64,000 nucleotides of DNA from Desulfurococcus amylolyticus Z-533 (GCF_000513855.1 NZ_KI911318.1:328087-392086), one strand, 5' to 3'; shown: positions 17,329-27,657, numbered from the stretch's first letter. Numbers and translations are program-made. Notes: generated by a model from the letters alone, not told the origin.

Positions 17329-19035
17329 CTACCCAGCGTCAGGCCTGGTTTCTGCTGTGATCTCCTCACTGATCTTCTCCTTACTCTCCCCTCTTATCTC
17401 TGTCAATCGTTTAACAGCCTTCTCATACACTAGTTGCGGCTCATAGTAGTAGTCAAAGATTATTCTTGAGACATCCCAGGCATCTTTAATCCCCTCCTCC
17501 TTCATCCACTCGAGGACAAGTGCTCTCCTCTTTATCTCCTCTATGACATCTTCCAGGTCCCATCCTTTCTTTGCCGCGACATCCTCTAGGTGGATGCTCT
17601 CTTTCAGGCCTACTTTATGTGTATCTGTTCTCGGATCCCATACGCTTATCGACCTATATTTTTCAAAGTCCTCGACCTCCTGTACCACGGTTATTCTTCT
17701 CCTAACCTTTACCACTCCTTTCTCCACCCTAGTGATCACTCTCTGGATATGCATAAATACATTCATAAGCTTCATATATGCTGGAGAGATATTCATCGGA
17801 GGGCTTGTAAGTCTTTTAATAGCGTAGTCAAGTGTTTCAGCATGGATGGTGCTGGCACCACTGTGCCCAGTTGCCATTGCCTGGAATAATACAGATGCCT
17901 CCTCGCCACGCACCTCTCCAACAATCACGTAATCGGGCCTATATCTAAGGCTTAACTTTACCAGGTCATAGAGCTTCACACTTGTCCCAAGACTCTGCGT
18001 CCCCACAACATAGGTTTCCCTGCTGGTTAACTGAACCCAGTTGACATGGGGCAGGTTTAGTTCTGGTGTATCCTCGATTGTCACTATTTTCATACCTGGC
18101 TTAATGAACATTGAAAGCGCGTTCAGCATTGTTGTTTTACCTGTACCGGTGCCACCAGCAATCATGAATGTCTTACCATGCTCTAGAAGCATCCATAGGT
18201 ATGCTGCAGATAAAGCATCTATGTTACCCTGCTCGATAACTTCTATGATGCTGAATGGTTTCTCACGGAACTTACGTATAGTGAAGGATGGCCCCTTGGT
18301 GGAAACCTCTCTACCGTAGGTTGCTGCAACACGGTGTTTCTCGGGTAGCATTGCGTCTAGAATAGGGTATGCTATGCTTATATGCTTACCCGCCATATGA
18401 GCCATTTTCATTATCAGCTCATTCAATGCCTCCTCAGCGGTGAATGTGATGTTGGAGGGTATGCTCTCGTACTTCCTGTGCCAGACGAATACTGGTATCC
18501 CCACGCCGTTGCAGGAGATATCCTCTATATTGGGATCCTTCATTATCGGGTCTAGTACGCCGTAACCGAGGAGATTCCTCTCGATATAATACATCACCTT
18601 AAGCCTTCTAGATCCAACCATACCCAGTTTCTCACGGTATTTCTCACCGATCCTCTCGACCTCCTTAAACACGTATCCCCTTAGATCAGCCAGATCCTCT
18701 CTTCTCTGGGGCGGTCTTATCTCATCCATAAGGATCTCGTAGAGTTTCTCCAGAGCCATCTTATCTTCTTCGTCCAGCCCCTGCTCCTCCACGAAGTACA
18801 TGGGTCCCTTAGGTGTTTCAGCAATGGTTATCTTAACGAATGGCTTATATATGTAGTATGAATCGAGAATGCGCCAGGATGGATCTCTCGTCGATACCTG
18901 TACTAGTTCCTCGATAGCTGTAATACTCTCCTTTAATATCTTCGCTTTCTTCGCTTCGGATTTCTTTTCCACAGGTTCCTTCCTCAGCTTAATCAATGGC
19001 ATCTTTAATTTCAAGCTTGATACCTCCATATCCAA
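17329..19035 (-). CDS. Type II/IV secretion-pilus assembly ATPase (GspE/TadA/FlaI family)
   Basis: A 568-residue hexameric motor ATPase. After a charged N-terminal region and the N2-type domain come Walker A GGTGTGKTTM (about residues 294-303), the Asp box KIVTIEDTPELNLPHVNW, Walker B DYVIVGEVRGEEASVLFQAM and the His box TGHSGASTIHA. A 130-residue C-terminal extension follows. It should power assembly of the pilus-like proteins encoded divergently (19.1-27.7 kb). It lacks archaellum neighbours (FlaH, FlaG/F), so a pilus or secretion role is preferred. Start ATG 19035. Confidence 0.85.
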   Translation of the reverse strand: MDMEVSSLKLKMPLIKLRKEPVEKKSEAKKAKILKESITAIEELVQVSTRDPSWRILDSYYIYKPFVKITIAETPKGPMYFVEEQGLDEEDKMALEKLYEILMDEIRPPQRREDLADLRGYVFKEVERIGEKYREKLGMVGSRRLKVMYYIERNLLGYGVLDPIMKDPNIEDISCNGVGIPVFVWHRKYESIPSNITFTAEEALNELIMKMAHMAGKHISIAYPILDAMLPEKHRVAATYGREVSTKGPSFTIRKFREKPFSIIEVIEQGNIDALSAAYLWMLLEHGKTFMIAGGTGTGKTTMLNALSMFIKPGMKIVTIEDTPELNLPHVNWVQLTSRETYVVGTQSLGTSVKLYDLVKLSLRYRPDYVIVGEVRGEEASVLFQAMATGHSGASTIHAETLDYAIKRLTSPPMNISPAYMKLMNVFMHIQRVITRVEKGVVKVRRRITVVQEVEDFEKYRSISVWDPRTDTHKVGLKESIHLEDVAAKKGWDLEDVIEEIKRRALVLEWMKEEGIKDAWDVSRIIFDYYYEPQLVYEKAVKRLTEIRGESKEKISEEITAETRPDAG

Positions 19036-19143
19036 ATATTAGCTATGTTTAACGGGTATACCTCTTACAAAATATTTATTAGACTAGTTAATAATATAAA
19101 TAAGCCTGCATTTTTAAGTTAAAGTTAAGTTGAAAGTCTAGAT
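19036..19143. promoter_or_regulatory. Divergent promoter region of the pilus locus
   Basis: A 108-bp, strongly AT-rich spacer between the minus-strand ATPase and the plus-strand membrane protein. On the plus strand, TTTTTAAG near 19112 is a plausible TATA element; on the minus strand TATTTATTAG-like sequence near 19070-19085 faces the ATPase. Shared regulation is likely from the arrangement. Confidence 0.4.
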
Positions 19144-20907
19144 GTGGTGGTAGGTGTATATATTATGGGGTTTTGGAACTGGATCTACCGTCATTTCCAC
19201 TGGATCGGTGAGTGGATTTTAAAATGGTTTCCAAACATATCTGACTCTGTGAAGAAATCAGGTATACACGTTCACTCAGAGGTCTATGCGTCTTTCACGG
19301 GCTTCATGTTCCTGGTTTCCCTAGTTGCATCAATATCTTTAATTGTTTTGGCTGTATTCTTATTTCACAACCCGCTCCTCGTAATCATACTGGTCATTCT
19401 TCCCACTATAGTCTTATTACTCATGGTGTCCCTCCCATCCCTCATCGCGAGTAGCTGGGCTTCATCGATTGATGGAGAGTTCCCGTTTCTATCAGCTTAT
19501 CTCAGTACGATGGTTATGAGTGGTCTTTCGCCATACATAGCTTTTGAGAGGGTTTTGAGGGGCAGTATTATATTTAAGAGGAGTAGTGAGCTGGCTCAGA
19601 GATTCATATTGTTAAGCAGGGTTCTCGGAAGGGATCCATTAACGGCTTTCGATGAGCTCTCTCAGAGGGTTGCTAGCTCTAGGGTTAAGGAGACTTTGTC
19701 AGGTTATATAGCCACAGTGAAGGCTGGGGGAGACGTTATTGATTACCTCAATAAGAGATCTAGGTTGCTCTTCAACGAGATGCTTGTCGGCATGAAAATT
19801 ATTGCCGACAGGCTTGGTGGGCTCCTCGAGGCTTACTTAGCCATGGTTTTATTAACCATGATAAGCTTTACCGTGCTATACTTCGTGACCACGGGATTTG
19901 CTGGGGTGGTGCCTTTTGGTTTATCAAGTGGGGGAATGTTCTTCTTCCTTTACATAGTTATGCCTTTGTTAAGCGGCGTCATAATATATTTGGCCGAACT
20001 ACTCCAGTATAAGGATCCATATATGGATTGGAAGCCCTACATGGTGTTCTTCGCCACCTTTATACCTATAATACTAGTCCTCTCATTATTCGGTATATTC
20101 TTCTACCTAATGCTTCCACCATATAATCCATTGAGATTAAACCCCGTTACCCAATTCATTGGGGAAATGCTCCTGTTATTCGGCGTGGGCAACCCACCCG
20201 ACTACATGTACTCAACTATAGCTTTATCAACAGCGTTAATTATAGCTACCATACCCGGCTTCATCTACTATTTGTATGTATCAAGGGAGTATAAGGTGGT
20301 GAGAGGTATAACAAGGTTCCTCAGAGACCTAGTCGAGGTAAGGAAAACTGGGTTACCACCTGAGAGAAGCATTATAGAGCTCAGTAGTAGGGACTACGGT
20401 GTCTTCACCCAATACCTTAGGAAGGCGGCTATGGAGCTAAGCATAGGTGTTCCATTAAGGAGAATTATTGATGAGTTAATGAAGAAGATAAGGTCTTGGA
20501 CGGGGCAGGTACTATTATTCATACTCACTGACTCCATAGAAGTCGGGGGAGGAACAGTAGAGGTGCTTGAGAACCTAGCATGGTTCGCAGAGAGCGTTGA
20601 AGCAATAGAGGATGAGAAGAAGAGGAGCCTAAGGACCCTCATGATAGTCCCATACATGGGCGGGATACTCTCAGCGGTTACAGTAATATACATGGTTAGC
20701 TACATGGCTAAACTACCGGTGCAGGTGGGGGCATTTGGTCAGGCAGCTGGACTGGTCTTACCTAGCATAGTATTAAATAACTATATCATGGGGCTTGTCG
20801 CGGGTAAAATATCCTCGGGTAGATTGATAGCTGGATTATTCCACGCCATACTACTGACCCTAATAACTCTGGCGGCGATACTGGTTTCACCATTATTCAC
20901 GGGGTAG
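19144..20907 (+). CDS. Type II secretion F-domain membrane protein (TadC/FlaJ family)
   Basis: A 587-residue polytopic membrane protein carrying two GspF-like halves (roughly residues 95-260 and 385-545), separated and flanked by membrane helices, as in archaeal FlaJ/PilC-type platforms. Recognisable F-domain blocks are FPFLSAYLSTMVMSGLSPYIAFERVL and EVRKTGLPPERSIIEL, only parts of which are needed for the family call. It anchors the assembly ATPase at the membrane. GTG 19144 or ATG 19165 may be the start; GGTGG precedes the ATG. The stop overlaps the next gene. Confidence 0.82.
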   Translation: MVVGVYIMGFWNWIYRHFHWIGEWILKWFPNISDSVKKSGIHVHSEVYASFTGFMFLVSLVASISLIVLAVFLFHNPLLVIILVILPTIVLLLMVSLPSLIASSWASSIDGEFPFLSAYLSTMVMSGLSPYIAFERVLRGSIIFKRSSELAQRFILLSRVLGRDPLTAFDELSQRVASSRVKETLSGYIATVKAGGDVIDYLNKRSRLLFNEMLVGMKIIADRLGGLLEAYLAMVLLTMISFTVLYFVTTGFAGVVPFGLSSGGMFFFLYIVMPLLSGVIIYLAELLQYKDPYMDWKPYMVFFATFIPIILVLSLFGIFFYLMLPPYNPLRLNPVTQFIGEMLLLFGVGNPPDYMYSTIALSTALIIATIPGFIYYLYVSREYKVVRGITRFLRDLVEVRKTGLPPERSIIELSSRDYGVFTQYLRKAAMELSIGVPLRRIIDELMKKIRSWTGQVLLFILTDSIEVGGGTVEVLENLAWFAESVEAIEDEKKRSLRTLMIVPYMGGILSAVTVIYMVSYMAKLPVQVGAFGQAAGLVLPSIVLNNYIMGLVAGKISSGRLIAGLFHAILLTLITLAAILVSPLFTG

Positions 20908-21671
20908 TGTATGATATGGTTAGAAGCAGTAGAGCTGTAAGCGAAATATTGGCTGGAGTAATATTATTCACAGTGGTAACCCTGATATCCCTCGCCATAT
21001 TCTTTTATGCCATATTCTACGTTGACTACGCTAAGGCTTTAACAGAGTATGGTTATGCAGTATCCATGTTCAACAATATTGCTGAAGCCATTATCACTAG
21101 GTTCACTAACAACACAGCCATGGATTTCACCTATCCTCATGAAGCCGTTTCAATAGGATATAGCTACCGGGATGTAAACCTATCTATAATATTGCGTGAT
21201 GCAGGAAACAATAGTCTTATATGGTCCCTAAATACAACTAGATGCTATGTCTTAAGGGCTGGTGTACCGAGGCCTGTTGTAACTAGTTTAACCCCTGTGA
21301 AGCTAAGGGGTGATAATATTACAGTAGTTAATGATATTAATACTGTTCCATTAATCTACGAATACTATTCCAACGGCTGGAGTATACTTGTACTGGATTT
21401 ATGCAGGATATACTACTCTATTAAATCACTGAACAACACCAGGATGCTGGAGATATGGTTGTTTAATCTAACCGGCGTGAATGGTGAGGACACACCTCCC
21501 ATGGTGACTGGGCAGGGACATATAGTAGTATTGCCTAGAGTAAGGGATATTGTTTTTAGTAATGTAAAAGCTACGATCACCCCTCTTGATCAAACGGTTA
21601 CCTCTGGTTTTCCAGCAGTGTTTACAACAGTTGTCATTCGGTTCGTAAACATAGGGGTTTTAATAGGTTAA
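20907..21671 (+). CDS. Pilin-like membrane-anchored surface protein 1
   Basis: A 254-residue protein, or 251 from the likelier ATG at 20916 (MVRSSRAVSEILAG). A short basic head followed by VSE and a 20-residue hydrophobic stretch is the archaeal type IV pilin N-terminus, to be cut by a PibD-type peptidase in the SRAVSE region. The rest is an exported β-rich domain with several N-x-S/T sites. It is the first of six membrane-anchored or pilin-like genes behind the F-domain protein. A partial copy of the end of its coding sequence follows the stop. Confidence 0.65.
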   Translation: MYDMVRSSRAVSEILAGVILFTVVTLISLAIFFYAIFYVDYAKALTEYGYAVSMFNNIAEAIITRFTNNTAMDFTYPHEAVSIGYSYRDVNLSIILRDAGNNSLIWSLNTTRCYVLRAGVPRPVVTSLTPVKLRGDNITVVNDINTVPLIYEYYSNGWSILVLDLCRIYYSIKSLNNTRMLEIWLFNLTGVNGEDTPPMVTGQGHIVVLPRVRDIVFSNVKATITPLDQTVTSGFPAVFTTVVIRFVNIGVLIG

Positions 21672-21694
21672 GCATCGGTTTTCCAGCGGTGTTT
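21606..21694 (+). repeat. 18-bp direct repeat across the end of pilin-like gene 1
   Basis: GGTTTTCCAGCAGTGTTT (21606-21623, coding for the GFPAVF segment) recurs with one mismatch at 21677-21694, after the TAA at 21669. This suggests a partial duplication or an altered 3' end of the gene. Confidence 0.5.
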
Positions 21695-21818
21695 CCATAA
21701 CTATATAGGTAGTGACATTAAGATATAAATTTGGATGAAATATTGGAAAAGTAAGTTGTAAATTATTATTAGGGTTAAAATAAATATTGATATACTAAAA
21801 GATGATTTGGTGGTTTTC

Positions 21819-22583
21819 GTGGACGGTGTTTCCGAAGTATTTTCCACGATCTTACTGACATCGATATTCTTGGCCCTAGTATTTATACTCCTACCATTCA
21901 GCTATTACACTATCATGGGTAGTGTAGCTAAAACAGAGTACGAGTATGTTAAACATGGATTTTACTCTATCGCCGCTTACTTCCCTATGATAGCTACCGG
22001 TGGTGAGTATAGTATTGATTTCCCATCGCAGTATACTTCACGAGGATATATTGAGATCGGTAGGATAGATATATATTTAAACAGTAGTTCCCAACCCACA
22101 CTATCTTTCTCATGTATGGCTTTAACCCAGGGAGCTAATGTAGGCGGTGCTCCAAGAGGACTACTTTACGGCGTGGATACACATATTGTTAATGATTCAA
22201 GGATGATACCGAGGATATACGAGTACAGGGATGACAACGGCTTAATGATTATAACGCTTGATACTTGCAGGCTCCTCCTAGACGTCAATACAATTCCGAC
22301 CGGTAATTATAGTGGCTACTACTATGTCCTTACATACTATAATTTGATCATAAGTTTTAGAGGATCTGGGTCTTTAAGGATAGAACCTGTGAGAACGTAT
22401 ACTGCATATTCCAATATTGGTGGAAACCTATGGAATATAACTATAGTGGTCTCCGACTATATTCTCGGTAAATCATCCTCATACAACGTGATAGACCTGG
22501 TTAAAACTGGTTTTGGAAAAGAATACGCTGGTATCCCGTTTTCACTTACCATAGCAGTAGAGGAGTTAGTTGTGGAGGTGTAG
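21819..22583 (+). CDS. Pilin-like membrane-anchored surface protein 2
   Basis: A 254-residue protein starting at GTG 21819 behind GGTGG (the frame also opens at TTG 21807). It begins DGVSEVFSTILL and continues with a long hydrophobic helix, the same VSE-plus-helix plan as the preceding protein, and shares a similar exported domain layout including two short Cys-containing blocks (SCMALTQG; DTCRLLLDV). It looks like a paralog. Function as a minor or major pilin is inferred from the locus. Confidence 0.62.
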   Translation: MDGVSEVFSTILLTSIFLALVFILLPFSYYTIMGSVAKTEYEYVKHGFYSIAAYFPMIATGGEYSIDFPSQYTSRGYIEIGRIDIYLNSSSQPTLSFSCMALTQGANVGGAPRGLLYGVDTHIVNDSRMIPRIYEYRDDNGLMIITLDTCRLLLDVNTIPTGNYSGYYYVLTYYNLIISFRGSGSLRIEPVRTYTAYSNIGGNLWNITIVVSDYILGKSSSYNVIDLVKTGFGKEYAGIPFSLTIAVEELVVEV

Positions 22584-22587
22584 TGAA

Positions 22588-25206
22588 GTGGCTTCACCCA
22601 TTATAACACATGTTATCGGCGCCACGGTTATGATAGCTATTATTATAGCATTAATGAATTACGCGTCAATAGTGTATAATACTACCAGGTATAACAATCT
22701 ACAAGCTTTATACGAGGAGCTATCATCTAGGATAGCGGCTAGAATAAATGGGGCTGTCATGGATGCTTATATTTGGAGAATAAATAATACGCTTATACAA
22801 TTAGCGAACCCGGTGGAGTCGGCTTTTAACGAGGGTTACAATGTCTATGTAGGTAAGGGTGTTTACTTAAACCGGGTTTTCTCACGTGTCCCACCAGATA
22901 CATCAATATATGTTGTTGTCTCAACACCTGATAACACAATATATGGTTATGCATTGGTGGGCAATATAGGTAACCTAGAGGTGGCGAGAGGAAGCTTCAT
23001 AGTTGACAGGTATAGGACGGGCTTTGATGCTGGAAACAGTTATGTGGAGAACGGGGTTCCATTTCTCTGCCGTATGCCAATCAATATAAGTGAGAGAGCT
23101 GGGGTGTATCTAAGTGATTATCTAGTGCTGGTGAACCTCTCATATAGTAGTGTAAACTGTACGTATCTAGGTAAAATATATGCTCCAAGTAGGAATGATG
23201 TGAGATTCACAGACTCCGATGGTGTGACGCCATTGGACTACTATATAGAATACTGGAATGATACAAGTAAACAGGCATTGATATGGGTTAAAATACCCTC
23301 GCTAAGCGCGTCAAGTAGTAAAACAATATACATGTATTGGGGTAACCCATATGCCGTGGATAAGAGTAATCCAGGCATCTTCACCCTAATAGACTACCTC
23401 GGTAGATACCAGGATCTAGGGGATTTACTGCTTGGAGGCGTATGGGGCATTAAGTATAATAACACTGTGGGTGAACCAAGCATAGTTGGGAACACCACTA
23501 GCCTAATGGTATCGACAAAATATACTAACTACGGCTACGTGAACATATATTCGTTAAGGCCTTTCAATTTGACTGGACGACAGGGATGGATCATCGAGGC
23601 TGTAGGGACACCGGTCGACACAAGCGTAAATAGCCAGAACTACCGGGTAGGATTCTACATGTGGAACACTACTACTAGTGAGAAATATGGTATACAGCTT
23701 ATACCGCCAGTAATAGATCCATCAATAGATCTCACCCCATACACTATTATTTATGGGGGCTGGAACATAACCTCGGAGATCACTGGTGACGAAATAAATA
23801 TTGTTATAGCCAATACTAATTTATCAATACTCCCCGCATCTAAGTCAAAATCTAATGTCTCTATAGCGATTGCACAGAGAAGCATAGGGTCGACCGGTGA
23901 AGGTGGATATGTAAGTATATTATATAAGGTAAAAGTAGCCCCAGACAATATATATCGTGGATTAGTTTTAAGCAATAATCTAGTGAATCAGTCTAATCAG
24001 GCATACGCGATACTGCTCGCAGCTGATACATCTGGGAATTTACAAGTGTGCACGTTAGATGTTGACCAATTATTAAATAATAATGTTGAATTCCTCGAAT
24101 GTCAACCAACAAACGTAGACATTAATGGTGAAGAATGGTTCTACATCAACGTGACAATTAGAAATCCGGCGCAGGGGCAGGGTAATCCGGATATGGATCT
24201 ATATATTTATAGAACTGATGGCTCAGTAGTATATAGTAAATCAAGGGTTGGTACAGTGGGACTACCCGGTAGGCCTGACTATATTGGACCAATAGTATAC
24301 TATAATGGTGTATTAAGTAGCTATAACGGATCAAGATTCGACGACCTCATCGCGATAAGGTATAGTGAACCAGTTGATCTAACCACAGTGAAAGTCGTGG
24401 GTTTAACCCCTGGATTAATCGTTGAATTAGATGACGGGGATTTCTCAGTTAACAATACAGCTGACGACAATGGTGTCGCACTACTCAATGTCTCTACAAG
24501 GCCAATCCTAGGTATCAATAACCCCATCGACTTATTCATTTACGCTGAGAATGGAACGTTACTGGACTACTTCCAGATCAATAAAACTATCTCAGGGGGC
24601 ACAATAATAGTTTACACACCGGAAATAAGGGAGTCCACGAAATCGTTCTCTGCAATGATACATGCATCAGGTAATAATATCGGTAGCTGTACTCTTAATA
24701 GGAATCAATATGTATACCTAGCTAGCTACCCCAGCAACACCGGGTTCAATACTGTATGTAAGACATCCTGGCTGAACTGGGGCAGGTATTTGACGAGTAT
24801 AGGTTATTATAATGGTTCGTTCTACTACTTCATATACACAGTGAACCGTGAATTAAGGGATAGTAATAGTATTGCATTACCAGCTAATACTACTCCTCTA
24901 TTATTCAGGGTTGTTTTCGGTGTATCATTAGAGGGCAAACTTTCGGGCCAGGTGAATCAGGTTAACACCACGGGTGTCTTTGAGAAGATATGGGTGAGAC
25001 CATTCGTGTATCCTGAGCCAGCGGTATCTTACAGCGTGCTCGGCATTCAGAATATCTCATTTCCTAAGCAACCGACGGTGATAGTAGATGAGTATACTGG
25101 TTATATTGTTTTCTCAAGTAAGTTAATGGTGGATATTGTTGTAACAATAGACAATACTGGGAGAATAATTATTATCGAGGTTCCCAGGGGTGTAAGGGCA
25201 CCGTGA
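22588..25206 (+). CDS. Large pilin-like surface protein with DUF2341-type domain
   Basis: An 872-residue exported protein from GTG 22588, eight bases behind a perfect GGAGGTG. N-terminal residues 1-30 are a membrane helix of pilin type (SPIITHVIGATVMIAII). A DUF2341-like region follows at about residues 155-270, with WVKIPSLSASSSKTIYMYWG, then long β-rich stretches with many N-x-S/T sites, a few scattered Cys, and no second membrane helix. DUF2341 occurs in archaeal and bacterial surface proteins and resembles sugar- or protein-binding jelly-rolls. An adhesive or tip subunit of the pilus is the likely role. Confidence 0.68.
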   Translation: MASPIITHVIGATVMIAIIIALMNYASIVYNTTRYNNLQALYEELSSRIAARINGAVMDAYIWRINNTLIQLANPVESAFNEGYNVYVGKGVYLNRVFSRVPPDTSIYVVVSTPDNTIYGYALVGNIGNLEVARGSFIVDRYRTGFDAGNSYVENGVPFLCRMPINISERAGVYLSDYLVLVNLSYSSVNCTYLGKIYAPSRNDVRFTDSDGVTPLDYYIEYWNDTSKQALIWVKIPSLSASSSKTIYMYWGNPYAVDKSNPGIFTLIDYLGRYQDLGDLLLGGVWGIKYNNTVGEPSIVGNTTSLMVSTKYTNYGYVNIYSLRPFNLTGRQGWIIEAVGTPVDTSVNSQNYRVGFYMWNTTTSEKYGIQLIPPVIDPSIDLTPYTIIYGGWNITSEITGDEINIVIANTNLSILPASKSKSNVSIAIAQRSIGSTGEGGYVSILYKVKVAPDNIYRGLVLSNNLVNQSNQAYAILLAADTSGNLQVCTLDVDQLLNNNVEFLECQPTNVDINGEEWFYINVTIRNPAQGQGNPDMDLYIYRTDGSVVYSKSRVGTVGLPGRPDYIGPIVYYNGVLSSYNGSRFDDLIAIRYSEPVDLTTVKVVGLTPGLIVELDDGDFSVNNTADDNGVALLNVSTRPILGINNPIDLFIYAENGTLLDYFQINKTISGGTIIVYTPEIRESTKSFSAMIHASGNNIGSCTLNRNQYVYLASYPSNTGFNTVCKTSWLNWGRYLTSIGYYNGSFYYFIYTVNRELRDSNSIALPANTTPLLFRVVFGVSLEGKLSGQVNQVNTTGVFEKIWVRPFVYPEPAVSYSVLGIQNISFPKQPTVIVDEYTGYIVFSSKLMVDIVVTIDNTGRIIIIEVPRGVRAP

Positions 25207-26306
25207 AGGAGATTGTTGAATATGTGTTAGCGGTATTGATAGTATTATCTATAGTACCATTCTACAATATGGTTGTCACGCAATTCTATACGCCGGAGAA
25301 AAGCATTGGGTATAGCGAGGTATCTGATCTATTTGTATCGATTATTAATCAGGTTTTCATAGACATGTATAATTATGGCAATATATCTATAGAGCTAACA
25401 GATATTAAGGCTAGCCTCGAAAACATTATAAAGAAGTATGCCGGCTCAATATATGACGACTATTACTTCTATGCGAGAATATATACTCCGCTCAACGTCA
25501 CGGTGGATCCTGGCTCAAGCAGGGTAATCATCTCCTCACCCTACAATATGTCAATGCTCCTACTATTAGTATCCCTGAACGGTACTGTAAGCTATAACGC
25601 AATGCCTACAGCCACCGGAGCCGGGGGCAACGTATTCAATTATATATTCGATTATTCTAAACTACCAGTTAAAAGCTTCTCAGCTATAATTGCTGTAAGC
25701 GGTTATGGAAGCACCTGGTTCATAGGCCATTGGCTTAACACAACAGTGGAGAAAGGTTATGCTATATCGGATACCAATAGAAACCTTGCTGTGATAGCTC
25801 GTAACATAGGGCTGAAGGCCACTAAATTCTACGGTTTCACAGGCTATAATACAACACTATACTATTTCACCGGGAAAGCCATAATGAACTACACTAGCTC
25901 ATGGACTAATATATCATGGGAGTTTGTGCAGTATAATTATATAAGGTATAATATCACTGAGACTATGTACATGAGTCGTATCAATGGTCGATATAATGAA
26001 ACCCTATACATGTATAATGTCTACCTTGTTAAAGGCAGGAACTATACCATATACTACTATAACAATGGAACGACTAAACCTGTTGAATCCACTTATGAAT
26101 ACTCAAGTATAAGCAATCCCGTCTACAATATGGTGCTTGTATCAATATATGATGGTACTAAGACTATTTCTGTCCCCATTTATAGCAATGTCTACGAGGT
26201 GTCGAATACGGTGAATCCCCCGCCTCAAGGTGGAAGTAAGATATCATCTTATATAAGAATTGGCATGTTTACTTATATGGTTGACTTATGGAGCTGGAGG
26301 AGGTAG
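25203..26306 (+). CDS. Membrane-anchored, glycosylation-rich surface protein
   Basis: A 367-residue protein starting at GTG 25203, overlapping the previous gene by four bases. Residues 4-24 form one membrane helix (VEYVLAVLIVLSIVPFYNMVV); the remainder is Tyr/Asn/Ser/Thr-rich with numerous N-x-S/T sequons, as expected for a heavily N-glycosylated extracellular domain. There is no homologous domain that I recognise. Position within the pilus operon suggests a minor subunit. Confidence 0.58.
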   Translation: MKEIVEYVLAVLIVLSIVPFYNMVVTQFYTPEKSIGYSEVSDLFVSIINQVFIDMYNYGNISIELTDIKASLENIIKKYAGSIYDDYYFYARIYTPLNVTVDPGSSRVIISSPYNMSMLLLLVSLNGTVSYNAMPTATGAGGNVFNYIFDYSKLPVKSFSAIIAVSGYGSTWFIGHWLNTTVEKGYAISDTNRNLAVIARNIGLKATKFYGFTGYNTTLYYFTGKAIMNYTSSWTNISWEFVQYNYIRYNITETMYMSRINGRYNETLYMYNVYLVKGRNYTIYYYNNGTTKPVESTYEYSSISNPVYNMVLVSIYDGTKTISVPIYSNVYEVSNTVNPPPQGGSKISSYIRIGMFTYMVDLWSWRR

Positions 26307-26308
26307 TT

Positions 26309-26698
26309 TTGAGAGGGCAGCTACAGGTTCTGGTCTCATCCATGGCGCTGGCTTTAACGGTTGTGGTGATCGCATTGTTGTTTACATCTATATACGCGTA
26401 TACCTCGAACTACAGGATTGTGGTTAGAGGTGGTAATGTATATGATGTACTGAGGGAGAAACCCTACTGGAGTGCCTGTAGCCTAGCCAATGAATTATTA
26501 ACAAGACTCAATGCAATACAGGTCTCCGTCAATATCACTGAGTACAAGTTAACTGGCGGTGTAAGCCTGGTTAGGAGCGAGAACTGTACTGCCAGCGTAG
26601 AATCGAGGAGTGGCTCAGGGTACACCTTGAGCTACGTTTACAGCATTGGCACCATCTATGGCACGGTTATAAAATATGGCGTCAGGGTGATATATTGA
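26309..26698 (+). CDS. Small pilin-like protein
   Basis: A 129-residue protein from TTG 26309, directly behind GAGGAGGT. It starts RGQLQVLVSSMALALTVVVIALLF, a basic head and hydrophobic helix of pilin type, followed by a compact domain with two Cys (near 58 and 93) that could form a disulfide outside the cell. An ATG 21 bases upstream is in frame but would overlap the preceding gene. Confidence 0.58.
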   Translation: MRGQLQVLVSSMALALTVVVIALLFTSIYAYTSNYRIVVRGGNVYDVLREKPYWSACSLANELLTRLNAIQVSVNITEYKLTGGVSLVRSENCTASVESRSGSGYTLSYVYSIGTIYGTVIKYGVRVIY

Positions 26699-27657
26699 TG
26701 AGGGCTCAGCTTCCACTTGTAATAGCGGTTACACTACTCGTGTTCGTGATCACTACAACCCTGTTCTACATGACGTCAACGCTAACACATACATCCAGTA
26801 TATGGATGAAGGAGAGTGAAGAGTCTACATGGAGGAGCATAAATGAACAATTAGACAGCGTGATAATATCGGCGATCTCAGGCGCTAATGAAACAGCATA
26901 CATGGCGTTCAAGCAGAAATGGGGAAGACAGGTGATGTCATATAATGATATAAATCAGAGTAGCATCACATATGTGAGGAGATGCGGCAGATCAAGCATC
27001 ACTTATTACACTATATATGATTATACTAGTTTTGTGAGACCAGGATACCTTACCAGAGACTATGATGGGGTTGGAGTATGGTATGCTCTTAATAATTTCG
27101 CGGGTATATTATATAATCAAACACTCCAGGTTGACTATGCTAACGCGATTTCAAGCAGTGTTTACTCAGTGCTGAATAACTGGGCAAGCCTAGTAAGGGA
27201 TATAGGTATCACAGTGATAGTATATCCGCCAACCGTTAAATACGAGTACGTGTTCGAAGGTGACCCCTCTACACCGTTCTCCAGGTTCAGTAACAGGCTT
27301 AGGGTAAATGTCAGCTTAGACGTGTTCTCGGTGAATGCCGGGTACAAGCATTTTGTTAAAAACAAGGTTCGAGTTAATCGAGCCCCGTATCCTACCGTTC
27401 CTGATATGTGTTTTCACAGCACTAAGCATCCTATCATATTTATCGAAGCCATTTATAGGAATAGTTTTCCATGCGATATCTATACTAGTAGGTATACTAC
27501 TCATCACATCCACAACAAGCCCGGGACTCATCAAAGCCCCGCTAGTCACTGGAGAAAACAATATAGAGGTCTATATAGATACCACGCCACTACTGCTAGT
27601 AATCTTAGGCATCATAACGGTATGGGGCCTCACCGGGATCCTCGAGAGACTAGTTAA
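26698..27657 (+). CDS. Pilin-like protein with aberrant C-terminal extension
   Basis: Starts at ATG 26698 (MRAQLPLVIAVTLLVFVITTTLF), a pilin-type helix, and has an exported domain with two Cys near residue 100. Up to about codon 220 (near 27360) the composition matches its siblings. The last 95 residues are His/Arg/Pro/Ser-rich and read as an out-of-frame translation of the membrane gene at 27353-27670. The natural stop therefore seems lost, by frameshift or mutation, and the true C-terminus is uncertain. Confidence 0.5.
   Translation: MRAQLPLVIAVTLLVFVITTTLFYMTSTLTHTSSIWMKESEESTWRSINEQLDSVIISAISGANETAYMAFKQKWGRQVMSYNDINQSSITYVRRCGRSSITYYTIYDYTSFVRPGYLTRDYDGVGVWYALNNFAGILYNQTLQVDYANAISSSVYSVLNNWASLVRDIGITVIVYPPTVKYEYVFEGDPSTPFSRFSNRLRVNVSLDVFSVNAGYKHFVKNKVRVNRAPYPTVPDMCFHSTKHPIIFIEAIYRNSFPCDIYTSRYTTHHIHNKPGTHQSPASHWRKQYRGLYRYHATTASNLRHHNGMGPHRDPRETS

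Noticed and set aside
17329-20907. Archaellum motor genes flaI/flaJ
   Set aside because: The ATPase and platform proteins belong to the same superfamilies, but archaellins and FlaF/G/H are missing and the exported proteins are large and unlike archaellins.
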